This document shows positions 52,728-64,000 of a stretch of DNA of 64,000 nt, piece after piece. Made by a program: the position numbers and the translations under genes. The notes under the pieces were generated by a model. The model did not search any database. It had not been told where the DNA came from and saw only the letters and a program-made list of their open reading frames with translations. Position 1 is the stretch's first letter. Each line of letters starts with the position of its first letter. Origin of the DNA: Lepas anatifera. Its lineage: Eukaryota > Arthropoda > Thecostraca > Lepadidae. The DNA lies in contig JAOTON010001528.1 of NCBI GenBank assembly GCA_034440635.1, forward strand, positions 916,501 through 980,500. The letters are read 5' to 3'.

Positions 52728-52975
52728 TAGGCAGATCCAGGCGGGGAAAGAGGGTCACGTTTCCCCCGATCGACCCTCAGCGCCCCTCCCCATCGACCCT
52801 CGGCACCCCCCCATCGACCCTCGGTGACCCCCTGATCAACCCTCGGCGCCCCTTAAAATGGTCACGGCGCCCCCTGAAAGGTTGATGGCGCCCCCTGATA
52901 TGTCGCTTCCCACCGCCCCCTTCCCCCCAGGATGCGAAAATCCGATAAGATTTTGCGCCCACCTAATAGGGGTTC
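52728..52975. mobile_element. hAT-type MITE, truncated
   Basis: It starts TATAGGCAGATCCAGG and contains GGCGCCCCTTAAAATGG and GGATGCGAAAATCC. Its right terminus is lost at about 52975. It abuts the right arm of the palindrome. Confidence 0.65.
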
Positions 52976-53257
52976 CCTAGGGTCTCAAGCTCCCCCTCAA
53001 GATATCAGAGTGCATGTAGTAAAAACATACGCAGAGACTGATCGAAGGCTATGGCGGGAGACGCTTGAGCCCCTAGCCCCCCCCTCCAAAGAAGTCCTGG
53101 ATGTGAGAATTGGCCACTCTATGATATAATTTGGCACCCCCTGCTCGGATGACGCCCCCTTTCGAAAAAAAAACTTGGATCTGCCTATGCCTCCTTCTAC
53201 TCCTTTGAGCCTGCTTCATGCAGGGGTAGGGGTAGGCCTTTATACTTGGGCCGCTAT

Positions 53258-53518
53258 CATAGGCGGAACCAGGATTTCCGATCGGGGGACGCCTTCCCGG
53301 GGGCGCCATTCTTTACCGGAAGACCCTCTTGGATGGGCGCAAAATCCTATCGGTGGGAGCCGATTTTCGCATCCTGGGGGGGGTGGGAAGCAGCATTTCA
53401 GGGGGGCCGTGACAATTTCAGGGAGCGCAGAGGGTCGATTGGGGGGGCACAAACTCCCTTTGCCCCCTGGATCCGCCTATGGGGCATGTGCCCACTTTGC
53501 CCCCTGGATCCGCCTATG
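53258..53518. mobile_element. hAT-type MITE with doubled right end
   Basis: It starts CATAGGCGGAACCAGG and ends twice in CCTGGATCCGCCTATG (53481 and 53518). It is the inverted counterpart of 9480-9761, with homologous flank at 53520-53640. Confidence 0.8.
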
Positions 53519-53613
53519 GCTGCCATATTTTTTCCGGAAAACTGACATATTGAAATAATTCGGTAGATATACACCTTTATTTGTTTCAAGCTGTCTGAAA
53601 TTCCAGTTTGAAT

Positions 53614-54165
53614 CTACGATGGCAAATGCGTTTCCAAATATGGGTCATTGTTCCCATTGTTGGGAACGTAGTCATTCTTGGGAACGCTGACCACAGTTTC
53701 CCCCACTGATTCGACGACCCAGTCCGGGAGACCGTTCCAATCTCTTACAGTGCGCACCCCGAAGTGGTTCCTCCATGCCCTGGATACTGCTTGCGGTTTC
53801 CCAACCTTGAACCTGTGTCCACGTGTGGTACCGACTGGAGGGTCTAGGAAGAATTCTTCCTTACGCACTCTGAGCTGACCCCGCATGATCTTGTAGATGA
53901 AGATCATGTCACCCCTCATGCGCCTATACCAAAGCGATGGCAGCTTGAGGGTACGAAGTCGAAGTTCGTAGTCCAGGTCTTGCAAGGAGGGGGACCAGCT
54001 TGGTGGCCCGGCGTTGGACTCTCTGTACCAAAAGCTGGTCCGCCTTGTTAAACGGGCCCCAAACCACATTGGCGTACTCCAGGTGGGGTCGCACTAAGGC
54101 TTTGTACAAGAGAGGCAGCACATGCTGGTCCACATGAACAAATGTCCTTCGAATGGTCATGGTCG
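53614..54165 (-). pseudogene. CR1/Jockey-like LINE 3' fragment, frameshifted
   Basis: On the minus strand LYKALVRPHLEYANVVWGPF and VQRRATKLVPL are followed, in other frames, by LKLPSLWYRRMRGDMIFIYK, GTTRGHRFKV, FGVRTVRDWNGLPDWVV and VPKND. Same family as 46300-48701; at least two frameshifts. Confidence 0.85.
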
Positions 54166-55690
54166 GAATTTGAAAGACACTCTCTTTCTATTGAGCACAA
54201 TGACACAGTGTAACTCCTCTTAAAACCTGATTTTCAACGCTTACTTAAGCTGAATCGCCTTAACATGTATTACTTAACCTGAAATACTGAACCTGGAATT
54301 TTGTAATTCTTTGCAGTCTTGCAATGTAAGCAAAGCACAGGAAATGCTAAAGTAGCCAGCTGATTGGTATTTTGTAACCACTGATAAATATGATATGTCC
54401 ACTGTACCAGATTCATTGTGAAAGAGTACTGAAACTTGGAACATGATCATGGATTGGGATCACATGCACAGAAAGTGCACAGATGCAAAACTTCAGGAGG
54501 AGCAGGCTTTGCCGGGAGAGCTAAGGCCGATGAAAGTGGTTGTAAGAGCTGCAGGCTAGGTGGAGATTTAGCCGTATGCTTGGTGTGGTTTTGCTTATAA
54601 CACTTTTGCTTGAACAATTGAAACTCAGGAGGAGGTAGGGACTGCAGTTTCCAGTCCCCAGCTCCTTAATTTTCTTATGAATTAAGCTATCCCAATTCAT
54701 TTTGATGCCTTCCAGTACCGAAGTATATGCAATATAGGGTTTTTGCCAACTGATAGTGATTTTGACCCTGGTACCCAAAATTTGTGTTTTTATATTTCAC
54801 TGAGTTGTTGAATAATCAAGGGAAGTAACATAAATTACACCTAAATGTGTGGCTTGCAAATAATTGAATTTAGTGTGTGGTTAGTTCCATGTGGTGTGGT
54901 TGAGTGTGAGTACACACCCAACATTCTTCTTGCTCTTCCATCCAGTTAAATTTATTTTTTCTCATCTGTTAACTGATAAGCCTGGAAAATGTTATCAAGG
55001 AGGCAATGAAGTGAATAACATGTGCTTGGAAATAACAATAATGTCTTGCCTCACATCTAAGTTTCAGATAAGATGTGCATTTCCATTACAGTGAGTTTGA
55101 CTTGATCTTGCTTTTCCCTGGTCCCAGCATAGTCCCAGCATTTAACCATTGAACTGGGCTGGGAGCAAAAGTCCCACCTTTCTTTTAAACCCCTTGACCC
55201 TGGCTCCTGTGACATAACAAAAATAGCCTGACAACAATGGGTGCCAAATGAAAGATTACCTCAAATGTATATTTTTCACTTCTTATCTCAGGTCAATATT
55301 GAGATCATTGCAGGTAAAAAAGTGACAAGTCTATAAACTTGTTGTGGCTCTAGCTTCTGCCGGAATGAAATTATGTACAATATTAAAGTACTATTAGAGT
55401 TTTCTCCTTAAGCTGCATCAAATGATGTGTGGAGAGGCCATATTAAATCAGTATAAAAATTATGTGACCTAAGGTTACATCATCTTTTGACCTAACATGA
55501 CCATGATGCATACCAGTCATTTCACAGTGACAGTAACAGCACAGTGACCTCAAAATACAAAGCTCTTTCACCAAATTATTATCAAAATATCAAAAATTGA
55601 TATTAAATCTCTATTAAATCTCTAGATTGGTGCACATGGCACTTTGATGCCCCTGGCATGGGCCAAAAAGTTTTTAAGATGTGTCATAGG
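54166..55690. other. AT-rich intergenic, nothing recognised
   Basis: TGACCT-type half-sites cluster at about 55464-55510 and 55545. No gene seen. Confidence 0.4.
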
Positions 55691-55699
55691 ATGCATCAT

Positions 55700-56370
55700 T
55701 CAAAAGAGAATTAAATTACATACAGTATGGCGCATTGGTGGGACAACTTTGTTCATTTGCTTTCCAGGGCTGAGAGGCAAAGCCAGATAGAGCTTGGGAG
55801 AGCCCCATCTGGGTCATACACATCACAGTGCAGAGGGTACTGGGGTATTCACATCACCCTGCAATGGGTACCAGGCCACGCAGGCCTCCCTGGCAACGAG
55901 ATGGCGGACAAGGCCGCGCGCGGGCCGCTGCCCTCGACCGATCCGAGGTAACCATCGACCTGGCGTCAGCCAGGGGCTGCCTCCGCCGCTTTGCCCACCG
56001 AAAATGGACAGAAATATCATGCGCACACGCTACGCCGCCGAGTGCGGGGCAGGGCGGACCACTGGGCCTTTCCCGACAGGAGACTGTGGAGGTGGCGCGC
56101 CTGCACACTGGCCACTCCCTTCTACGCATCTACCGACAGAGGATCGGCCTGGACCCGGAGGCCACGTGCCAGGAATGCGATGACGAGGAGGACGAGACCC
56201 TCCACCGCCTTCTGACCCGGTGCCCCGCGCGTGCTGTCCTGCGCTGGGACATCTTTGGACGGGACGACCCGCCTATCCGGGAGGCGCTGGCGGACCCGCG
56301 ACGGCTGACGATGTTCCTGCGGCGGTTGGGGCGCCTGCAGGGGCACCCCCCGTATGGCAACGCTGACGGC
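55700..56370 (+). pseudogene. 3' end of an RNase-H-bearing non-LTR retrotransposon
   Basis: Plus-strand frame one (to about 55950) ends with the RNase H C-terminal signature ITLQWVPGHAGLPGNEMADK. After a frame change near 55945 the second frame runs to about 56370 with the usual post-RNase-H region: VARLHTGHSLLRIYRQRIGL and a C-x2-C...H-x4-C zinc motif (CQECDDEEDETLHRLLTRCP). This layout is typical of I/Jockey/R1-type elements. The 5' part is absent. Confidence 0.88.
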
Positions 56371-56454
56371 CGGAAAAATAAATCAGTCCCTTTGATCGTT
56401 TGGCCGGGAAGAAGAAGATGTGTACTGTACAATAGATGGGAAGCTAAGATCTCT

Positions 56455-58145
56455 TAACCCTCACTCCAGTGGGGGTGTTTGAACACGTCCCCCTCGGGTC
56501 TTTCCGGCAGCTCGAAAAACGGCGGTGCGAAGCGCCGCTGCAATTGGCACACCTTATCCTTGACCAATTCTGCAACCCAAAATTGTAAGGCTGGGTCACC
56601 TCAGGTCAGGTCACCAGTGCAGGTCAAATGACCTCACCTCCAAAAATATTTAAGGTGGTATAAGTAAAAAAGTGTGAATCTATCGAATTCAAACATATCA
56701 CATAATAGGCCCACCGAGTTCTACAAAATATATTGTGGGACTTTTTATATTGATGACCTAGGGTCGGATACAAATCGTGACCTCTCAATTGGAAATGCAT
56801 GGGAAAAACAGGTATTGGGTTGTATTTGTGTAGATACAGCTGAGAATACCTTCATATTCCCCAATCGTAGTATCATTGGCCCCTTTCCAGGTTCATGTTG
56901 CAATTTTTGACCTGTGATCTCTGGAGCGTGGAGTCGCTTCAGGGTAAGAGAATGAGCCTTCCTCGTTCAGGCTCAAGATCAGAAAACACATCTTCCCAAC
57001 ACGGTGCGAGAAAACACCAGAAGTAAGATTTCGGTTTCCGGTATTCGAAAGGCAAGAAATTTGGGGTGCCTTTGGTACAAAAAGGAGTGTCTACATCCAG
57101 TAGGGCACTCAGACTCCTCACGTATAGGAAACGTGCAGCATGTCAGGGAAGATATTCTGCGCCCTTCCGCTGCCAGTGAAGAGAGGCATTGTGGGCCAAG
57201 AGCCAAGGAGCCCTATATGGTCGGTAACACGACATTCGTTCGCCGCCCTCCTCCCAAGGGTGTTAGATATCCGGAGCGAATGGATGGATCACCACCGGAG
57301 TGGGACACGCATGCCTTGTGATGTGTCTCAGAAATGTTTGACCGCAGGGGCTGGGAGACCTGGGGTGAAGTGTTTGCTGGCATGGATGTTAGGTCGGTGA
57401 TGAGTCTTCTCTCCACTGATGTTTTACATTTTGGAGGTGTTTATACCGACTTCGTGCATAGCATTATCACAGTTGGGTGTGAACTGAGCAGCAGGTGAAG
57501 TGCCCCGAAACCCCAAACAACAACTACATACACCTTGTTCTGTTAGTGTATGCATACTATCTTGAACACCGCTTGCAGAAGTTTTGCTAGCTCCAAACTT
57601 TTTAATTTGATAAACATTAGGCTAGGTGAGGGGTCGTGCAGAGTGTAGTGCATGTGGCTTGACCCGAAAATATATTACATCAAATTTTGGGCACATAAAG
57701 CGGTTGATTTTAGCCTCTTGTGGTACTTAGGCCTCACTCCCCACTTTGCACGAAAACAATTCCGGGACTCTGGTAGCGGGGCTCGAGATAGGGCCCGGAT
57801 GTGCGCTTTACACCCGCGAAAATTCCTGGCCACGGGTTCATGACCATAGTCGCCAACGAACAAACGCCACCTCCGGGGCACGGGTAACAGAGGGCCGGTG
57901 GGGCAGAAGGCAGGATGGCCATGGGCCTCATGACCAGAGCCACTAACGAACAGACGCCCCTCCCGGGCATGGCATATAAACCCGAGGGCGGCAGTGATTG
58001 GAAATGGTTCGGACGAATCGGAGGTGGCATTGATGGCCCTGGGAGCTCGACCTTCCATCGCAGGTCTGAGCTCCGGCAGTGTTGTTTAAAGCCAGAGGTG
58101 GTTATCCTGAGTCTGGTTGTTATAGCCACCGCCCTTGGTTCTTAG
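56455..58145. other. Repeat-rich flank upstream of COPS4, no gene recognised
   Basis: 56455-56650 resembles 5325-5620 (TTAACCCTC start, AGGTCA/TGACCT motifs at 56600-56635). Two diverged copies of CATGACCATAGTCGCC...ACGAACAAACGCC occur at about 57838-57880 and 57928-57965. The rest is unassigned. Confidence 0.4.
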
Positions 58146-58345
58146 TTGCGGCGGGTGTTTCGTATGTTGAGGATGGTCTCCCATGCGTTACGCTTGGTGT
58201 CCCATGTGTTGGGGGTGATGTTCCGTGTGTTGAGGGTGGCATTCCGCATGTTCAGGGCGGTGTTCTTATGTCGAGCCTGGTGCCCCGTGCGTTCAGGGTG
58301 GTATTCTTATGTTTGGGGTGGTGATCCGTGTGTTGAGGGCGACGT
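58146..58345. repeat. Degenerate tandem repeat, unit about 21-24 bp
   Basis: Repeated variants of GTGTTGAGGGTGGTGTTCC-like sequence, strongly diverged. It lies about 500 bases upstream of the first COPS4 coding exon. Confidence 0.55.
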
Positions 58346-58862
58346 CTTCCACTAGTGTTCGAAATCTGACTGTGTGCGGATATAGAGCTTAGAGGTATAT
58401 CAGGCCCGCTGCTTTGCAGCAGCCCTGCTGTGGGAAAGCGAGTCCCTTGCCAGTTCTGCAGAGGATAGACCATACTCTGGTTCAACAGGATATTGGATTT
58501 AAGTGTTCTCTTATCTTGATTTGTAGTATTATTGCGTCTCCTACCCGGGAACGTTCTCAGGCTGCACCACTCAGGTACTCACCACTTACCACTAAGGCTG
58601 CCAGAGGTCAGCTTTGGGGTCGCCCTAACCAGCTGCGTCATTGGATGGCTGCTGCCCAACGATGCAAACGGTGACTGAAGATTTGTGTCTGAATTTTCCG
58701 GAATGTGACCTATTTGTGTGTGTCCTGCGCTCCGTGCCGTTATTGTGCTTCGTTATACTGCATTCGGGGGAGAACAGCCACGTCGCTGCCGTGAAAAGTG
58801 TGATCTGTATATTATTCTCTTTTTCAGGTTGGCTGTGTGGCCATCCAGAAGCGAGTGGCAGC

Positions 58863-61800
58863 ATGTCTAACACTGTGAAGATGAAGCTGCTGGAGCTGGC
58901 GGGAAGCTCCGAATCGCACAAAGATCTAGTCATTAGGTGGGTCTACGAGTTTTTCCATGGAATGTGCCCTGTCTTTGTTGTTAGTTGGAGTGAAGTATGG
59001 ATTTCATTGAGTATTGCTGTTTTTTTTTACATAATCACTTTCATGGCAGGTACTTCGATTTAGTAATGCAAAAATAACCAAAATGCCACCAAAATCCGTT
59101 TTATCGTCTTAGAGTGCAATGTTTCACTTCACGGTTGTCTAGCACGCAGTTGCTTTCCTCACTTGTTTTGCTATTGCACACCGCCCTGCAATTGAATCTA
59201 AGTACATTAGACTTGGTAGATTTCGGCTGACTGAAAGCGTATTATTGCGCATACAGCCGTAATTCAACCACTATATGTGTGTTTGGTTATTTGTGCCTAC
59301 CTTCGTACTCTTGGAAGCATCATATATTGTAAAATTAAAGTTTGATATTGCTGGGGTAATATAAAACTTCAAACACCTAATGCATGTTAAGGCTCTCCCG
59401 AGACATATTTTGCATATTTAGCCTTCAAAATAGGACCAGACGCTGTCAGAATGCTACAACCGATACTACTAACAATGGTAGGGTGAACCAGCAATTTTGT
59501 TTTTCGGAAATTTTGACAAAACAACAAAGGTTAGGAATTCGTGCTTTTAACTCATGATAGGGCATCCCATTACGCACTAATGCAAGTAATTGGAAATTTA
59601 TACCATTCCTGGTTTGGTCCAAAGAGCCTGTGCCCGTCTTACCATCCTCTCCCCTAATTGATTAAGCTAGCCAACCACGTAAAATTTCAGACATAATTCA
59701 TTCACGAAGACGTGAACTATCCATGAAGTATAAGACAATATCCGTGCGTACTCTTGTGTGACGTTACCGTACCGTTTTGTCGTTGGGCCCTTCTTTAATA
59801 GCCTTTGCTTTTTCGTATGAGTATATAATACCTGTTGTGCAGTGACACGTCCCGATACACCACTGAGTCGCCTCCTCACCCTCCCCGTGTGCAGGTACTC
59901 CAAGCTACTGGAGGCGATTTTCGAGCTGCCGGAGCGGGAGGCACTGCTGGAGGGAGTTCGCGCGTTTGTGCGGCACGTGGTCAACGAGAACGTGAGTCTG
60001 GTGATCTCGCGCCAGCTGCTCAGCGAGCTCTCGCAGCACATGTCGCGCCTGCCGGACCCCGCGGCTGAGCTGGTGGCCAACATAGTGTTGGACACCGTCC
60101 AGCCGCGGGCCATCAGCTTCGAGGAACAGGTACGTACCGCTGAACGGACGGTACGGTTCTGGCGATTCACACCTTGCTTTGATGTCGTTAGATGTGACAT
60201 CTGGGACGTTTTGACGTTCTCTTCTTGTTAAGTCATTGCCCACTCAGCAGGTGGGCAGGAATACTCCTCCGTACCCATACAGTCACTGCAATTTGTTTTT
60301 AAATCTTTTGAAATTTTCAAATTCCCAAATTATCTGCAGTCTCTCTGGAAATGTTTTGGGATATGTGCGCTGTAGTGCATGACGTTGCCAGCCTGACCTG
60401 TCGCTCTTGCCCGTCAGTATGTCGCACCTATTTCCCATCATAACTGTTCTTCCCATTTCCAGTTAACCGGTCTCCTTTTCCAACCCATTGTAGCTCTACG
60501 TGTCACGTGTTGTGTTTGCTTCTCCATCTTGCTCCCCCGTTCTGAGCTGCCCGTGTCCTGCTGTTCCACCTGCCCGTCTAGTGGCACCTTCCATCTGGCC
60601 GTCGGCTGAATGTGACCATGCTGTCGCTCTCTGTGGCCAGTTGTCGGCTGGCTGTGACCATGCTGTTGCTCTCTGTGGCCAGTTGTCGGCTGGCTGTGAC
60701 CATGCTGTCGCTCTCTGTGGCCAGTTGTCGGCTGGCTGTGACCTGGCTGTCGCTCTCTGTGGCCAGTTGTCGGCTGGCTGTGACCTAGCTGTCGCTCTCT
60801 GTGGCCGGTTGTCGGCTGGCTGTGACCTGGCTGTCCCTCTCTGTGGCCAGTTGTCGGCTGGCTGTGACCATGCTGTTGCTCTCTGTGGCCAGTTGTCGGC
60901 TGGCTGTGACCATGCTGTCGCTCTCTGTGGCCAGTTGTCGGCGGTGCGACAACACCTGGCCGGAGTGCTGGAGCGACAGCAACGATGGGGTGACGCCGCC
61001 ACCGTCCTCACCGCTATACCGCTGGAGACGGGCCAGAAACAGTACTCGGCTGAGTACCGGCTGCAGACGTATATCAAGATCGCCCGACTCTACCTGGAGG
61101 ACGACGATCCTGACACGGCGGAAACGTACACGACGCGGGCCTCCGTGTTGCAGGTGAGGCCCGGTGTGCATTCTGCAGTCTGCTGTTATGGGTACATAGT
61201 GTCCCAAGAACGGTGCTGCCTTGGGGTGTTCGGAAAAATTCAACCAGAATTACCAGTCAGTGAGTGGAAATACTGAGATACTGCAACATAAATGCTGACC
61301 TTTGCAAATAATGCAGGATTGGCAAAGAGTCACGTCCCTTCGCAGTATTCGGCTACGTGGCCATACCGCTGGCAGCAAAAGCAACGCGTGGGGTCAGGCA
61401 CGTGTCTGCGGACAGTTGCGTACCTCCATTCCACGCGACCCTCTCTGGCAACTTGACCCTCTCTGGCAACTTGCGCTCTCGGAGCGCAATCACGATGGTA
61501 TTGGTACCTACCAAGGCCCTAAAAGATAAGGTCAATGCAAGTTCCCTTCCAATATATGGTACTTACCGGTGAATTTTCCCTGTCTTCTTTATAACGAAAT
61601 ACCTACAATTTTTCCTGGGATGAATTCTCTTAAAATCAGATATCAAAGGCACGTTAAATTATATTTTTACCGTATAGTTGTTATTGGGGACAGTTTTTTT
61701 GCTGCTTTAGTTTGTTATGCACTGGTATGCTACTAGATGTGTCAGATTTACTTTGTCTGCGGAATTGAGGCATAAGTTTGCGCATTTAATATTTGGTGTT

Positions 61801-63635
61801 AGTATGGTAGTGCAATGGTTTATGATTGTGAAACGGGCCAGAAAAAGCCGGTTGGTTGATAAATTCACAAACTTGTCAGAGACTACATTTTCTTTGTATA
61901 TCGACCTTCGATCTTCATGAGCAACTGCGCCGTTCTGGGATTTAGAAAGCTCGATGAATGGCTTGAACATACTTCAATTAACGAGAGCATGTGCGTTCAG
62001 ACATAGGTACGGTCGCGGGGGGGAGGGACGCATCCCCCACTTTTGAGAGTGAGGGGGCTGAATATGTTTGGTCTCCCCCTCAATTTTAACTTAGTGGTCC
62101 ATCACGTGCCGAAAACTGAAATCGTGATAGCAAATAACGATGAGCGGAGCTTCCGCAAACACAGCAGTTACAGCCGCGAGTGCTGTGCGAGACCTGACTG
62201 TGGATACAGACGCCCAGTTTGGCCTATCAGGGACCGTTCACCAGCTCAGGAGCCCCAACACCGAGTGAGAAACCCCTGCAAAATTCATTTTCAGTGGGCC
62301 CCAGGCCCAGGCCCCCATTCATTTTAAATGGGCCCAACACCAACTAACAAGGCGGATCCAGGAATGCCGTTGGGGGGGCATCCGGACCAGGGGGTGCCAC
62401 TTTTGACCGGAAAAACCTATCAGGTGGGCGCAAAATCTTATGGGTTGGCGCCGATTTTCGCATCATGGGGGGGGTGGGAAGCGACCTTTCGGGGGGGGCG
62501 CCGTGACCATTTCAGAGGGCGCCGAGGGTCGATGGGGAGGGCACGTGCCCCCTTTGCCTCCTTGAGTCCGCCTATGCCAACTAAGGAGCCAAGACCAACC
62601 CAGAGGGCCAGACCAGGTAATAACCCCGACGAGCTCATGGGGTCCCATACAAGCTAAATGGGTCCATACCAGCTATATGGGCCCAATACCAATTTAATAG
62701 GTTCTTGCCACCTCAAGGGACGCAAATGCTGCTGGGAGGGACCCCATGAAAGCTCTTCCTTAAAACGTGAAAGCTTTTCCGATTCGAGCCTCTTGTTGCT
62801 TTTTGCTTTGTTGCTAGCAGAACTTTGATATTTTCCCGATATGCTCCCCAAAGTACGGCCAACAAGAATTTTCCAGATCAAAGGTGACCACCAGTGCAAA
62901 GCGGGAGCCAGGACTACGGTGCACCTCCCCCAATTGTACGCTTGTGAAAATATCAGTTTTTACATAATAACAGCTTGGAAACAATTGAGTGGAGGCATAT
63001 CACACAGGTAACTGTTCCAACTAACATTTGCCTTACCTTTACCTTACTGTATATCGCGGCAAGCGTTTGTCTTGCTGCAGAATAATTTTCTATTCAAACA
63101 TGGTACTGAAAAATCAAAGACCAGACCCGTTGAGGTACATATGTTGCTCACCTAACCTGGGTCTTTGGGCGGGGGCATAACTATGATGTCCACCCCCACT
63201 CCCCTGGATCCGCCAGTGACAACAGGCGAAGCCGATTGCATCAAACATAGAAGTAAAACCATGGGCCGTTTGGTGCAGCCTAGTTGGAAGCTTGGCCCCA
63301 GCTGTGTCAGAAATGGCGCCCTGCCGCTGCTGTTGACAGTGCTGCCAGTGCGCAGCGTCGCAATGCTACCTGTCCTAACTCACCAGTAACTCTGCCCAAC
63401 ATGGCAGGCGGACAGCCGGGACGAGCAGCTGGTGGTGCTGTACAAGGTGTGCTACGCGCGCGTGCTGGACTACCGGCGCAAGTTCCTGGAGGCGGCGCAG
63501 CGCTACATCGAGCTCTCCTACCGCTCAGTCGTACACCAGGAGGAGCGGATGACGGCGCTGCACAACGCCGTAGTCTGCACCATCCTGGCGTCGGCTGGGC
63601 GCATGCGCTCCCGCATACTGGCCACCCTCTTCAAG
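58863..63635 (+). CDS. COPS4: COP9 signalosome subunit 4 (first four coding exons; partial)
   Basis: Exons 58863-58936, 59895-60129, 60935-61153 and 63408-63635 join in phase to 756 bases (252 residues); the remainder (PCI domain end) lies beyond the window. Landmarks match CSN4 in order: [131 protein letters not shown]. Known role: a helical-repeat/PCI subunit of the COP9 signalosome, which removes NEDD8 from cullin-RING ligases. The start chosen is ATG 58863 ([12 protein letters not shown]); a TTTTTCAG acceptor 35 bases upstream suggests a 5' UTR intron. Intron 2 carries a minisatellite made from the exon 3 acceptor. The donor after 63635 is GTGGGG. Confidence 0.96.
58937..59894. other. COPS4 intron 1
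   Basis: No repeat, gene or RNA recognised. Confidence 0.4.
60592..60942 (+). repeat. COPS4: 42-bp minisatellite, about 8 copies, made of the COPS4 exon 3 3' splice site
   Basis: Each unit reads GCTCTCTGTGGCCAG, then TTGTCGGC, then TGGCTGTGACCATGCTGT. The first part is the pyrimidine tract and AG of the exon 3 acceptor, and TTGTCGGC is the first 8 bases of exon 3. The unit length is a multiple of three and the array is open in the COPS4 frame from about 60500 into the exon. Confidence 0.95.
61154..63407. other. COPS4 intron 3
   Basis: It contains a 20-base tandem duplication (ACCCTCTCTGGCAACTTG, twice, at about 61439-61477), a MITE at 62350-62576 and a lone hAT-like terminus CCTGGATCCGCCAGTG at about 63202. 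No gene inside. Confidence 0.5.
62350..62576. mobile_element. hAT-type MITE in COPS4 intron 3
   Basis: AAGGCGGATCCAGGAATGCC at the left faces TTGAGTCCGCCTATG at the right, with the family hallmarks TTTTCGCATCATGGGGGG and CACGTGCCCC between. Both termini have diverged from CATAGGCGGATCCAGG. Confidence 0.7.
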
Positions 63636-64000
63636 GTGGGGCATCGCTTCACTCCAGCCTGGCTTCAACTCGCCAGATGTGTCGGAAGCTAATGACTAGT
63701 CTCCGATAGCGTCTCAAACTCGGGCTGCATTTCAGGGAATTTTTCTGGGAAGGATATTTGACTGCAGTTTTTAAGCTGGTTAGGTTGGAAATTGTAATAA
63801 GCCCCATTTTGTTAGGTAACCGTTCATTTTTAGTTAGACTTAGACTTTAGTTAGACTTTGAGCATGAAAAGTATCAAACTTGAGAAACTATGGTTTAAAT
63901 TAGATCTGAAAACGTTTTTGGTTTGAAATAGTTCTTGCTCACGCAGTTCTTAAATGAATTGAAATGAAACAGAATTCCAGCATCCTCGGACAAGCACTGT

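Noticed and set aside
58641..58862. Upstream extension of COPS4
   Set aside because: The frame is open but crosses a strong TTTTTCAG acceptor and looks unlike CSN4; the ATG at 58863 matches the family's N terminus.
60496..61077. Minus-strand repetitive protein-like frame ([18 protein letters not shown] repeats)
   Set aside because: It is the antisense translation of the 42-bp array upstream of COPS4 exon 3.

Overview
This is a window from an animal nuclear genome, most likely an arthropod and possibly a crustacean. The basis is intron-rich conserved genes, CCTAA/TTAGG five-base telomere-type arrays, hAT/piggyBac/Ty3/LINE remains and tRNA-headed SINEs. The species cannot be told from sequence alone.

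Three conserved host genes are supported. (1) A compact J-domain/CSL-zinc protein of the DPH4/DNAJC24 type lies at 6328-6801 (minus). (2) A complete 14-exon gene for the exocyst subunit Sec10/EXOC5 runs from 44322 down to 28270 (minus); every junction could be placed with phases that agree and the spliced product is 716 aa. (3) The first four coding exons of COP9 signalosome subunit 4 (COPS4) lie at 58863-63635 (plus); the gene runs off the right edge.

The rest is mobile and repetitive DNA. 1-5600: dispersed and fold-back repeats. 7650-8000: a SINE. 9350-14300: hAT MITEs, a TTAA-bounded piggyBac-like element holding decayed coding sequence, and an adjoining THAP-domain relic. 18000-27060: many hAT-type MITEs (8-bp target duplications visible for two) and an almost intact Ty3-type LTR retrotransposon (20766-26025) flanked by an unusual 0.55-kb direct duplication. 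45880-54200: microsatellites, CR1/Jockey-like LINE fragments, an interstitial (CCTAA)n array and a palindrome with telomere-type arrays in both arms. 55690-56370: the 3' end of an RNase-H-bearing LINE.

The most striking pattern is in the two multi-exon genes. Six intronic minisatellites (unit about 41-55 bp) each abut an exon, and in at least four the repeat unit contains that exon's own splice site plus 8-22 bases of exon. The arrays sit at EXOC5 exons 3, 7, 8 (3' splice sites), 12 and 13 (5' splice sites) and at COPS4 exon 3 (3' splice site). At EXOC5 exon 13 about 26 tandem copies of the 5' splice site follow the exon. At COPS4 exon 3 about eight tandem 3' splice sites are in phase and open in the COPS4 reading frame, so upstream acceptor use would insert 14-residue repeats. 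I see no comparable minisatellite away from exon edges except a degenerate one just upstream of COPS4. Splice-junction-derived tandem arrays are the best candidate here for an undescribed phenomenon.
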